DNA from: Symbiodinium natans
Lineage: Eukaryota > Sar > Dinophyceae > Suessiales > Symbiodiniaceae
Length of the DNA stretch: 64,000 bases
Reading direction: 5' to 3'
Assembly (NCBI GenBank): GCA_905221605.1
Contig: CAJNDS010002625.1
Coordinates: 100,001-164,000 of the forward strand
In this document: positions 29,341 to 39,974 of the stretch, piece after piece
Numbering within the stretch: the first letter of the stretch is position 1
How the letters are laid out: each line of letters starts with the position of its first letter
Translations under genes and position numbers: made by a program
Notes under the pieces: model-generated
What the model was told of the DNA's origin: nothing
The model's database searches: none
Seen by the model: only the letters and a program-made list of their open reading frames with translations

Positions 29341-30312
29341 CAAACCCTAAACCCTACCTAAACCCTAAACCCTAAACCCTGAACCCTGTACCCTAAACCC
29401 TACGATCTCTTCCATGGAGGCATTTCGGCCTGCGTTCAATGCCTCCTCCAGAGTACCATCGAGGGAGCTCTTCACCAAAGCATCGCGAGCCTTTCAAGCC
29501 ATCTCCCATTGCCCTGAACCCCAATCCCTAAACCCTGGACCCTAAACCCTAAACCCTAAACCCTAAACCCTAAACCCTAAACCCTAACCCTGAACCCTAA
29601 ACCCCATTCCCTAAGTGCATCAGGGAAGGGCACCTGAACTCGAAGCTCCTCGAGCATGTCGCCGCCCTGATTGGGCACGAGCCATTCTGACAATTTCCGA
29701 CAGCTGGTACCCAAACTATTGGGTTTTGGGTTTTGGGTTTAGGGTTTGGGTTTAGGGTTTAGGGTTTAGGGTTCAGGGGCTCCCCAGCAAGTGCACCTGC
29801 GCTTTCTTGTCTGGCTTCCCTCGCAGCAAAGTAGCAAAGTCTCAAGGAACAGGACCTCGCTTTCCAAAACGACAAAAGCCAGGCCTTCTTTCAGAGCCTT
29901 CTCGAGCGTGCCATTGATGGAGGCGCGAAGCAGCGCGTCGCGAGCCTGTCAAAGAACCACGTCTCGCTGTGCCCTTCTGAGTCTTACTGCGTCCCATGAG
30001 GGCTTAACCCTAAACCCTAAACCCGAAAACCCTAAGCCCTAAACCCATTATTCACCCTAAACCCTAAACCCTAAACCCATAATGTAACCCTAAACCCTCA
30101 ACCCCGTACATCAGGGCGCCTGGACTCGAAGGTCCTCGACTTTGTCCTCCGGTCAGCCAAGGCCAGGAGCACACTTCCAACTGCCGCCCTAGGCCCCTAA
30201 ACCCTAAACCCTAAACCCTAAACCCTAAACCCTAACCCTAAACCCTAAACCCTAAACGCCCTAAACCCTAAACCCTAAACCCCAAACCCTAAACCCTAAA
30301 CCCTAAACCCCC
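29341..30312. repeat. Series of short telomeric arrays between repeat-coding exons
   Basis: Arrays at 29341-29402, 29527-29607, 29725-29775, 30006-30105 and 30191-30312 alternate with ARDALL-type exons. Two begin exactly at an exon end, at 29404 and 30309. Confidence 0.85.
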
Positions 30313-32398
30313 CAAGAAAACGCGGCCTCCTCTTTGTTGCTCTGCAAGGCGGCCTTCAAGGAGCCATCCTTTGCTCCCTGCAGAAGGGTGGCGCGTGCCT
30401 GCAATCACCATCGTAGAATAATTTTTGTTCATTAGGGTTTAGGGTTTAGGGTTTAGGGTTTAGGGCTTAGGGTTTAGGGTATATAAACCCCAAAAGAGGA
30501 TATTAACAATGCTATTTTTATTAAGGTTCTAAGGGGAGTATAGTATAGTAGAAATAGTATCATGGGAGAATAGAAACTGATGTAGTAGTAAAATTGTATA
30601 GTAGTACAGTAGTACACTAATATATTGTGGTATAATAGTATAGATAATATTGTAGTATAATAGTGTAATAATATAGTAGTATAGTAGTATAATAAGGTCA
30701 GCTACTTCAGCATTGGCAAAAAATGGCATTCGTCGGATCCTGATGCCCTGCCTGCTGTCGAAGCTCCTCAAGTTCCGCGTTGTCCTGGCAAACGTTGCGA
30801 GACTTGCCGCTTCATGAAACCACAAGAGCACAACTGAGTTGTGCTTTAGACCCTTGAAAACCATCTTATGAATAGGTTCCTTAGAAGGAAAGAAGGGAAA
30901 TTGAAAACTCTCCCAAAGCACAACCCAGACAATGCTTGATTCATGCAAGGCTGCTCGGGATTCCTGGCCAGCCCTGGTTTGCCGCAACGCCACATCCAGG
31001 CTTCCGTCGCGTGCCGCATTGATCAGCGCGTTTGCTGCCTGGCTGCAACAAGCACCCAAATTGCGAGCAGCGTGTGCTACCTGCCCCACGCCTCCTTTCG
31101 AAGGCTCCCAACATCTTCTGTGCCCTGTCACAACAAGCGAAGAAACTTTGATTCTTCAACATCCAACTTTTCGTGAACTCACAGAAAGAGCGGGTCAACA
31201 CGTTGGCTTCTTGACGTGAAAAACTTCAGACACATGACCTTTCATACCTCTCACATAATAGACATGCCAATAACTCAATGGTTAGGTCATACAGAATAAC
31301 TCTTGTGACAGTACTAGTTCGTGAAAGTTCAAGTTTTGAGTAAGTTCATGTAGAACTGGACGCCATAGACACACAGATGGTGCCGCTTTTGTACATGTCT
31401 TCATCGACATCATATGTGCAGCAAATACAAACTTGCTGATTCTACAACACACATCTCTTTATCGTTCTCGTCGTTTCGTAAAGTGGCATACTTGACCTTC
31501 AGGAAACACCACAAATAGCAGCGTTTTCACACTTCCCCAAGCCTGAACATGGCAATGCACGCGACCACCGAATCTGAACACACCGATGACATGATGCAGA
31601 ATCGCACATCTGCACATCCATAAAGACTACATCACTGGACCTCCACCCCTCCAAGGTCTTGCATTTCAGGCCAAAGGCGTCTTCTTCCATTTTTCCAGGA
31701 TATGCGTACTTGATTCTCTGTTTTATTTGGCTGTGGTCCATGGCCATCCCATGCAGCCTTGTATGGTGTGCCAGGATGTGCCATGACGCTGCTGCCAATT
31801 GCGCCCGCACGGCTAGAGACACACTACCGCTCCCAAGTAGTCGCCACAGCACCAGTCTGTGCGGGAGGCAAGCTTTAGACTGTTGGAAGAGAGGCTTGGT
31901 AAGAAGATGTAGAAAGGTACTAGAACGATCGCGACCCAAGTCCAATCCTCAAAGACATGTCACTCCTTGCGAATGCTTGACTCACGCAAGGCTGCTCGGG
32001 ATTCCTGGCCAGCCCTGGTGTCCCGCAACGCCACATCCAGGCTTCCATCCCGTGCCGCATTGATCAGCGCGCTTGCTGCCTAGCTGCAAGAAGGACCAAC
32101 TCAGGCTGCGAGCAGCCTTGCTACCTGCGCCACGCCTCTTTTCGGAGGCTCTCAAGATCTTCTTGCCCCTGCCACGACCAGAAACTTTGATTCAACACCC
32201 GACTGTTCGCGAACTCCCCGAAAAGAGCTGGTCAGCATGCTTGGATCCGGGCAGCGACATCCGCCTGTCAGTGAGGATGCAACAATGTGACTCGCAGACT
32301 CGACCATGTGTCGACTCAATTCTAGACACTGAGACGTCGGCCGAAAGAACAGCTGCCAAGCTTCCATTCTGGGCTGACTGGAGCAGGGCATCACGCGC
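29404..32398 (-). CDS. Repeat-exon protein: six exons each coding one ARDALLxxAxDGSLxxAL unit
   Basis: Exons with an acceptor AG directly before codon 1 of each unit: 32398 (ARDALLQSAQNGSLAAVL), 32079-31986 (AASALINAARDGSLDVAL, donor GTGAGT), 31038 downward (AANALINAARDGSLDVAL), 30398 to about 30309 (ARATLLQGAKDGSLKAAL), 29945-29856 (ARDALLRASINGTLEKAL, donor GTCCTG) and 29490-29404 (ARDALVKSSLDGTLEEAL, donor GTAGGG formed by the adjoining telomeric repeat). All start in phase 0 and span about 30 residues, probably a helical-repeat unit. Between units are further small coding segments (for example DNAELEELRQQAG near 30770). Family not recognised. Two neighbouring units (31.0 and 32.0 kb) are recent duplicates. 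Confidence 0.7.
31499..31945 (-). CDS. Hypothetical exon(s) between repeat units
   Basis: An open minus frame with protein-like composition, including SWHILAHHTRLHGMAMDHSQ and KMEEDAFGLKCKTLEGWRSS. It sits between two ARDALL-type exons on the same strand, so it may be part of that gene or an intron that is open by chance. No domain recognised. Confidence 0.3.
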   Translation of the reverse strand: MDLGRDRSSTFLHLLTKPLFQQSKACLPHRLVLWRLLGSGSVSLAVRAQLAAASWHILAHHTRLHGMAMDHSQIKQRIKYAYPGKMEEDAFGLKCKTLEGWRSSDVVFMDVQMCDSASCHRCVQIRWSRALPCSGLGKCENAAICGVS

Positions 32399-32684
32399 CT
32401 AGCTGAGGCCGCATGCTGCAAAGATCGGGTCTACTGCGCGAGCGTGTGCTCCATCCTGTTCTGCAGTTCAGAGTTGGAACTGGCAACCTGCAACTTGGCA
32501 GCTACTTCTTACACTCATCCGCAAGTTGTGTGTGGGGGGGGGGGGGGGGGCCCACATGATGGCACGTGGCTACTCAAACCTCAATGTCATCAGGCCTCCA
32601 GTCGAAGTCGGTTCAGTTCGGCCGCCTAAGTCAGTGCCGCGGATAATGGGCCAGTGCTGAGTCTCAGAATACGGCCCCTTACGT

Positions 32685-32800
32685 TTAGGGTTTGGGGTTT
32701 AGGGTTTAGGGTTTAGGGTTTAGGGTTTAGGGTTTAGGGTTTGGGGTTTGGGGTTTAGGGTTTTGGGTTTTGGGTTTTGGGTTTTGGGTTTTGGGTTTAG
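32685..32800 (+). repeat. TTTAGGG array with TTTTGGG variants
   Basis: Typical units change to TTTTGGG units at 32760-32800. Confidence 0.9.
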
Positions 32801-32929
32801 GGGTACCAAGAACGGACCAGAAGTTGGAGAATCATCACTCTGGGACAGGGACTTCCTCGGGCTTTCCGGATCCGCCTGGCAAGTCGTTTCTGTCCTTCTG
32901 CTACTTTGGGCCTCTTGCAATATACTTAT

Positions 32930-33188
32930 GAAATACTGGAATATACTGAAATATACTACCAAAAAATTAATATACTACAACATACCACAATACACGATCA
33001 TATACCAATATATGCTAGAATATACTATAAAGAATATATACTATAATATATACGGTAATATACCATAATATACTAGAATATACTATGATATCCTATAATA
33101 TACTACAATATACTAGAACATACTACAATATACTATAATATACTACAATATATTACAATACACTACCAAATACGATAATATACTATAG
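32930..33188. repeat. Decamer AT-rich array, ATACTACAAT type
   Basis: Roughly 10-bp units such as ATATACTACA. Related arrays lie at 30540-30690, 34545-34700, 34815-34870, 35025-35180, 36225-36600 and 38330-38430. Confidence 0.85.
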
Positions 33189-33194
33189 TTCAGT

Positions 33195-33300
33195 GCCTTT
33201 CGGGCCAAGTCTGGGAGTCCCGCCAATGGGCGGCAGCTTCTCGGAAGGATTCGCTTTGCGGTTCCTGGGGGCCAATGCTTCAATCACTGGCCGCATCGGT
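33195..33300 (-). CDS. Basic Pro-rich exon (hypothetical)
   Basis: The minus strand reads MRPVIEALAPRNRKANPSEK and LPPIGGTPRLGPKG. It ends at a telomeric array (33300-33360). A second short Pro-rich segment (PINAPKPTPPAPVGSG) lies near 33375-33420. Both lie just downstream of the RIIa gene copy 2. Confidence 0.4.
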
Positions 33301-33610
33301 GTTTAGGGTTTAGGGTTTGGGGTTTAGGGTTTAGGGTTTAGGTTTATGGTTTAGGGCTAGGCCCCTGACCCAACCGGAGCTGGCGGCGTAGGCTTTGGAG
33401 CATTGATCGGCCTGTGGGAAACATACTTTGACCACCGCTCAACATACTTTGACCACCGCAGAGAGTGGGTGTAGGTTTGGTGTAGGCCTAGAACTTTCGG
33501 TTCCTGAAGCTTCATGTCCGAGTCCAACAAAGCCATTCAAGTTCTTGGGTTGCAAGGGGCTGGACTCAGGAATCGTCGGAGGTCTCGATTGTAAAAAACG
33601 GGCCCACGAA

Positions 33611-33704
33611 AATGGGTGGTTTCCGAAATTAGGGCTACCTTATTGGGGTCCTTATTGTAAGGGGATCTATATCCCGGGTCCTTGATCGTCGTAAAACCCC
33701 AAAT
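33611..33704. mobile_element. Family I inverted-repeat element
   Basis: GGTGGTTTCCGAAATTAGGG at the left and CGTCGTAAAACCCC at the right. Confidence 0.55.
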
Positions 33705-34014
33705 GGCCCCAGTTGAGGATCCCAACAACCCTAAACCCTAAACCCTAAATCCTAAACCCTAAACCCTAAACCCTAAACCGCCCCGAGTTTTTGTTCAATC
33801 TCTTTGAGGCTCACACGGAAGGAGCTCCGGCTGCTTCTTCGACGCCTATCACTGCGATCATACCACAAGTTCCAAAGGGTATAGGGTTTAGGGTGTAGGG
33901 CTTCGGATTTAAGGTTTAGGGTGTAGGGTTTAGGGTTTGGGGTTTAGGGTTTCGGGTTTAGGGTTTAGGGTTTCGGGTTTAGGGTTTCGGGTTTAGGGTT
34001 TAGGGTTAGTTCGC

Positions 34015-35910
34015 ACTGAGGTCGTGGCATGCTTGAGGATCTGGGTTGACAGAAAGGCAAGTGGCTCCGTAGGCTTCTCATGGATGACCTCGAACCGACA
34101 GAGATGCTTCGAATCTCGCACCACGCTCACGACAGCATGTCCCAGGCGATAAAGCCCAACCTCGCGCATCGCATCAGCTATCACCTCCTCCAACTGATGC
34201 TCCGCCAGGTACCTCCACAGCACTGGCCTTGCCTCCTGGCTTAGAGAGGCTCAAGGCAGATGTTCACCATTCTCTCGCAAGCGTTCAGGCGTGACGAGTG
34301 TGTCTGCCAGGGAGACGACGAGAGCTAATCCCTAATCCCTAATCCCTAAACCCTAAACCCTAAACCCTAAACCCTAAACCCTAAACCCTAAACCTCAATT
34401 TAACGGTTTAACGCTAGCCGAGAGCCTAAAAAAGGGGGCTCACTTCTGTGCCGCATCCAGCTTGGTCTTCACCTGAAGCATCGAAACCCGAAACCCAAAA
34501 CCACATCGGAGAGAAGCAATCACTGCTGGAAGGATTCTCCTACTGCAATATACTGTATTCTACTTCATTATACTAGATTGTACTATATTATACTATATTC
34601 TACTATATTATACTATACTGTACTATATTTCAACATAATATACTAGCTTCTACTATATAATACTATACCATACAATATTTGTATTCTACTAGACTATGCT
34701 ATGCATTGCGGAGTGCCTTGGAGCTCTTGGCTTTCGGCTCCGGCTCCACCTCAGCTTGCGACCAGAAGCCAGGAACCAACCGGAACAAGAAACGGAGACA
34801 CAGAACGCAACATAGCATATTATACTATAGTACAGTATAGTATAATATAGTATAGTATGGTATAGTATTATAAAAACCTACATGTAACGCGTTAGATATC
34901 ATAGAAAATGGAGAAATATTCAGACCGAATGTTTGGTATTTGATATCTTGGAATTCACTTCAGGTCTGGGTGAGAGGCTGGGCTGCCACCATGAAGCCCT
35001 AACCTGGCAGATGGGCTCGCATAGCATAGGATACTATACAGCTAGTACAGCATAGTATAGTATAGTATAGTATAGTATAGTATAGTATAGTAGTACGTAT
35101 GGTATGGTATAGCATAGTATAATATGGTACAATCTAGTATATGATAGAGTATAATTTGGAATAATATGGTATAATATAGTAGACCCTTCTACCGCGGGCA
35201 CCTTGCAGACCCAGCGCCCAGGATGGTTTAGGATTCAGGGCTTGAGGTTTAGGGTTTAAGGTTTAGGGTTTAGGGTTTAGGGTTTAGGGCTTAGGGTTTC
35301 GGGTTTAGGGTTTGGTCTTGGGTTTCGGGTTTAGGGTTAGGGGCTTGGGGTTTTAAATTTAAAAATAGGGTTTAGGCCTCATGGGTAGATGGGACATTCC
35401 CGGCATGTCGACGGGAACCTGCGCCAGGGGGAAGATAGGAGATTGATGCCATGCATGGACACGCCTGGTCAGAAAGACCTACTCTCCCAAAGTGGGGGCC
35501 TCCACATCTTGAGCACTCTGGTGCAGCTTCCCGAGGCTGACCGTCAGATGTCCAACACGCTGGAACACCTGAAAACGGAGGGAAAAAATATTAATTCTTT
35601 TTCTTCGAACATCCCCACCCTCTCTTGGCTCTGGGGTTGGGCGCTCCACGGACACTCTGGGGCTGAACGCCCGGGAAAAGTCTGGGGTTGGGCACGAGAC
35701 TCTGGGGTTGGGCACTCCAGCGAGACTCTGGGTTGGGCACTCCAGGTAGATTGTGGGGTTGGGCACTCCAGGAAGAGTCTGGGGTTGACTCTGGGGTTGG
35801 GCACTCCGGGCACTCCAGGGATGAGAGAGGAGTAGACCAAACGCGGAGAAGAGTTCGGGCGAGGAGAAAAGTTGAGTTTAAAATCTAACAACCCCACACC
35901 GAGGGTGGGG

Positions 35911-36007
<97 letters not shown>

Positions 36008-36031
36008 GAAATAAGAATTAGAATAAAACTA

Positions 36032-36074
<43 letters not shown>

Positions 36075-36900
36075 GAAGGTGCCAAGCTGCCAAACATTGA
36101 AGCATCTCAGGGTGTGTCCCTGCCTCTATGCGGGCGAGACCGTTGGGGTCTTCCAGCTTGGGAAACTTGTACGTCTTGGCAGCACCGAAACCTCGGTCCC
36201 AGCACAACTCCGGGCCACTCGTAGATATATCATAATATAGTAGAATACAGCATGACATAGTATAATTTTGTGTGATTGAAGTATAGTATAATATAGCAGA
36301 ATAAAAGATACTACAACATAGAACAAATATAGTATAAAATCATACAATATAATATACCATAATATAGTATAACGTAGTATAATATAATACAATATAGTAC
36401 AATATAGTACAATATAGTACAATATAGTATAATATAGTACAATATAGTACGATATAGTACAATATAGTACAATATAGTACAATATAGTACAATATAGTAC
36501 AATATAGTATAATATAATATAATAAATATAGCTTTATATAGTAATTTCGTACAATATAGTTTCATATAGTATCATATAGTAGAATATAATATAATATCAT
36601 ACCTCTCCCGGGGATCGCACGGGACTGCTTCTGGAAATCTCCGATGCGCATTGACACGAATGTCTCCTTCGGGGCAGCAAACCTCGGGGAGGAACTGTCT
36701 TTGAAGTGCTTCTATATTACACTACACTGTACTATATTATTCTACATGTGACTGTATTTCTATATGAGACTATATTTTTCTAGATCTTACCATACTATAC
36801 GATATGATACTACATTATACTACATTATACTATTCCCCGCCGCATGTCGAAGTGAGGAGGCCGCCCCTCTGCGGCATCAACACAGATCTCCATCTCTCAG
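34015..36900 (-). CDS. RIIa/Dpy-30-like domain protein, copy 2 (multi-exon)
   Basis: Paralogue of the gene at 9.3-11.3 kb with the same exon order: about 36900-36860 (MEICVDAAEG, partial); 36694-36603 (RFAAPKETFVSMRIGDFQKQ, donor GTATGA); about 36220-36121 (GFGAAKTYKFPKLEDPNGLA); 35568 to about 35490 (VFQRVGHLTVSLGKLHQS); about 35430-35375 (AQVPVDMPGMSHLPMR); 34472-34444 (VKTKLDAAQ, 29 nt as in copy 1, donor GTGAGC); about 34235-34161 and 34088-34015. The last pair joins across a 72-nt GTTGGG...TTCGAG intron into YLAEHQLEEVIADAMREV and IHEKPTEPLAFLSTQILKHA. The intron sits at the same codon boundary as in copy 1. Introns here are filled with decamer AT arrays, AAC/AAT microsatellites and telomeric repeats. 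Confidence 0.65.
34545..35180. repeat. Decamer AT-rich arrays in RIIa copy 2 introns
   Basis: TACTATATTA and TATAGTATAG units in three tracts separated by short unique sequence. The corresponding region of copy 1 (about 9970-10390) has none. Confidence 0.85.
35909..36072. repeat. AAC and AAT trinucleotide microsatellites
   Basis: About 32 AAC units (35909-36006) followed by about 13 AAT units (36033-36072). Poly-Leu and poly-Val open frames through it are artefacts. Confidence 0.97.
36225..36600. repeat. Decamer array, AATATAGTAC type, filling an intron of RIIa copy 2
   Basis: More than 25 units of AATATAGTAC or close variants. The intron is about 380 nt; the matching intron in copy 1 is about 39 nt. 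Confidence 0.9.
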
Positions 36901-38500
36901 CACCTGCCGGGGTTCTTGACATGCAAGGGATTGGGGCAAACTCGACAGCTCGACTCCTGGGTATGGCCCCAAGTCGATTGATGCGTAGAACATGCGTCGT
37001 TCCGGCGAGTAAGGCTTGCAATTGCTTTGTTGTGTCTTGGTTTTTGCTTGACATGCTGTGCATGTAGCAGGCAAAGCAAATAAACGCGGACTCACTCGTA
37101 GATACTCGTAGGTCGGGAGGTTGTTTCGATGTGCTCCGCACTCCAATCAATGTGCGAGCCTCTCTCCCGCCAGAGGAAAACTCGCAACTAGCTCACAGAG
37201 CTTCAAAACGCTCTCCTGAAACCTGGCTCGGGTCCGACCTTTGGACATCTGGCAGGGAATGTTACTGGCAGATGGATCCAGCGCCGGAGGGTCAGGAAAC
37301 GATCAAGTACCCATGCGCAGGGTGCCGCCGGGCATTGACACCGGACTTTCCATAAACAAGGGGCTAACAAAGCGCCACTTTGAACCTTCTGCAAGCTGAT
37401 ACAAGTAGCATGGCACAGCGCAACCTGCACTACGAGTAGCTGACAGCTGGATCAGCTAAAGCCTGCATTGCACGCATGCGCAAACAGAGACAATGATCGG
37501 CACTCTTGGATTCCACTTTGTGCTCGAGAGTCGCAAAAAAAAACATGGGCTTCCGTTTCACATGCACCTGACCTCGAGGGTCGAACCCGCAGCGTTTACA
37601 CAAGCACCAGTTTTAGGGTTTAGGGTTTAGGGTTATAGGGTTATAGGGTTATAGGGTTATAGGGTTATAGGGTTATAGGGTTATAGGGCTATAGGGTTAG
37701 AGGGTTATAGGGTTATAGGGTTATAGGGTTATAGGGTTATAGGGTCGGTCACATGTAGGGTCAGTTCAACTTGTACAGGTACGCTCTCAGCCCACCTCGG
37801 CGTCTCGGGGCGATAGGGGAGCCCACTGTGAGGAGTAAAAAGAAAGACCGAGCGAGGAAAAAGTCCTGGCGCCCAAAACTGCGGAGATCGAAATGCGTTC
37901 ATGGGGCTGCTTTTGACGATGGCCCCGGCGGTCGCCCTATCGTGCCGCATGCATCTCGACGCCTCGGAAAGATGCAGAAGCGGCTTTTTGACTCAATGCA
38001 GGGCCGTGCGCGCCAAGTCAGTCTCGAAGTGAGATTGTGTCGCCCGACTTACCGTGTCGGGGACCGAAGCTCAAGTCAAACCTCTCTAGGGTTTAGGGGT
38101 TGAGGGTTTCAGGCTGTTATGGGCGTTTTGGTTGTCCATTTTCGGGCCAATGGTCCTAGGACAGCGCACAGTCGAAGCCATCTGCTTCGGAGACTCACCT
38201 GGCTCACTGTCGGGGAGTCGGCACGTGGAGAAACTTGAACCCAAAGGCAGCAGGGCATCAGATGAGGAGTCTCGCATGATGCCGGCTCAGCAACATGGCA
38301 ACACGCATTGCCATCAACCTTTCACCCAACATAGCATTATATAGCATGATATAGCATAATATAGTATCATATCGTATAGTACAATGTCGTAATCTAGTAT
38401 AATATAGCATAATATAGCATGATATAGCAGCTTCTTTTCCCGCGGTTGGCTGTGCACGCTATGTCTATGTCTCTGCCGGCGCTGACAGGGGCGTCGTGAA
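36900..38500. other. No firmly supported gene
   Basis: Open frames on both strands (37.2-37.4 and 37.75-38.1 kb) without shared motifs. It holds the TTATAGGG array and AT decamers. A possible donor, CAG|GTGAGTC, at about 38195 on the minus strand follows an open frame, DSSSDALLPLGSSFSTCRLP, that could be an exon. Confidence 0.4.
37613..37745 (+). repeat. TTATAGGG variant telomere-like array
   Basis: Two or three TTTAGGG units lead into about 14 units of the octamer GGGTTATA, a locally amplified variant. Confidence 0.95.
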
Positions 38501-38518
38501 GCCGTGACAACCGAAACC

Positions 38519-38833
38519 CTATACTTCTGAACCGTGGATCGTCACGCCACAAGCTCCTGTCACTTGCACGGGCGTGTGTTCAATCGAGTCAGGGTTGAAA
38601 GAGCTTGCAAAATTATGTTTCCTCAGGTTCCCACACCTCTGCGGGACATAAGAGGACAGCATTAAACTCAGCGAGCCACATTGGTGCAGGAGCGCGCCCT
38701 GCCTATTGCAGCCCTGGACTTCGGTTCTCTTAGGCTTCGATTTGGGTGTCATAGGCCAACTCATGTTCAAGCCATGCTTTTTGCGCTTGTTGTGCAACAC
38801 TGCCGCCAGATATCGAGGCCAGGCCCAAAACAC
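38519..38833 (-). CDS. Hypothetical exon starting VFWAWPRYLAAVLHNKRKK
   Basis: An acceptor CTTCCAG precedes the frame VFWAWPRYLAAVLHNKRKKH, which continues as a basic region (MTPKSKPKRTEVQGCNRQ) and stays open to about 38519. The first 45 residues look best. No domain recognised. The exon lies close to a CCCCTAAA-type array at 38894. Confidence 0.4.
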   Translation of the reverse strand: MFWAWPRYLAAVLHNKRKKHGLNMSWPMTPKSKPKRTEVQGCNRQGALLHQCGSLSLMLSSYVPQRCGNLRKHNFASSFNPDSIEHTPVQVTGACGVTIHGSEV

Positions 38834-38893
38834 CTGGAAGAATCTTAACAATAGCGAACGCCTCATGGGGCGTCAAGCCCTGAACCCCAAGTC

Positions 38894-39045
38894 CCCCTAA
38901 ACCCCTAAACCCCTAAACCCCTAAACCCCTAAACCCCTAAACCCCTAAACCCCTAAACCCCTAAACCCCTAAACCCCTAAACCCCTAAACCCCTAAACCC
39001 CTAGACCCCTAAACCCCTAAACCCTAAACCCCAAACCCTTAACCC
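38894..39045 (-). repeat. CCCCTAAA variant array
   Basis: About 16 octamer units CCCCTAAA followed by a few ordinary heptamers. Confidence 0.95.
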
Positions 39046-39344
39046 TAAAGCTCCAACCAAAAAAGAAACTGAGCATGCTCTTATCACCACAAGCCTCAGA
39101 TCGCTCCGTTTTTGGGGGCCTTTTTTTGGGCTGGCCGTCGATGTGTGCCGAACACTTGGCCTTGAGGCCGCTCTTGCTGTCAGAACAGCAGAGGTTGGCA
39201 GAAGTTGGGTGATTCTGCTATTGCATTGCTATGTTTTTGTGATTGTACTATTAGGAGGAAATACTTTGCATTGTGATATTGATATGCGATACTTTCCATA
39301 TTATCATTGAGATACTTTATTGTTACATTGCTATATTCATGCGG

Positions 39345-39433
39345 CTCAGGCAGCCCTAACTCAGCGTCGGGTCCTTCGGAGTGATAGAGAATACACCTTA
39401 AACTCTGCCGGGCACCCCCAAGTACCACCTGAA
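39345..39433 (-). CDS. Hypothetical exon
   Basis: After TTTCAG the minus strand reads VVLGGARQSLRCILYHSEGP and continues DAELGLPEPHE. The following intron is AT-rich with a period near 10. No family recognised. Confidence 0.45.
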
Positions 39434-39974
39434 AAATAAGCATAGCTACTGCATCCTCTGATGCTGCTTAGTAGTTGTTGCCTGCAGTGTGCTTGAACGT
39501 CGTGCTGTTTGCTGCCAAGCCGTGAGCGGCATCGCACGGAGCTGTGCCCTCACGGAAACCCCCAACCTCCAGCTGCTGCATTTCAAGGTCTAGGGTTTAG
39601 GGTTTTAGGGTTTTAGGGTTTAGGGTTTAGGGTTTAGGGTTTAGGGTTGAGGGTTGAGGGTTGAGGGTTTAGGGTTTAGGGTTTAGGGCACTGAGGCTCC
39701 AATACAGCTTCTACATGGCCTACAAATCAACACTCTGAGTTCAACACCTGGCAGAGCCAAGTCGAAGCTTCTCATCCTTTTGCAAAGAGAAGGCACAAGA
39801 CACTCGGCCGAATTCAGAGCGCTGCTCTCGAGCCCTGGCCTTCTTCGTCAGTTTCGTACTCTGACTCCTCGTCTCCGTCCGGGTTCTCGCCGGCCCTGTA
39901 GTGCGCCTGTAACCGTACACTCTGCGCCCAGCTTTCCAACGCTTGCCAACGCCATTCTCTTTCGCAGACTTGCG

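Noticed and set aside
35544-36258. Poly-Leu and poly-Val proteins
   Set aside because: They are translations of AAC/AAT trinucleotide runs in introns.
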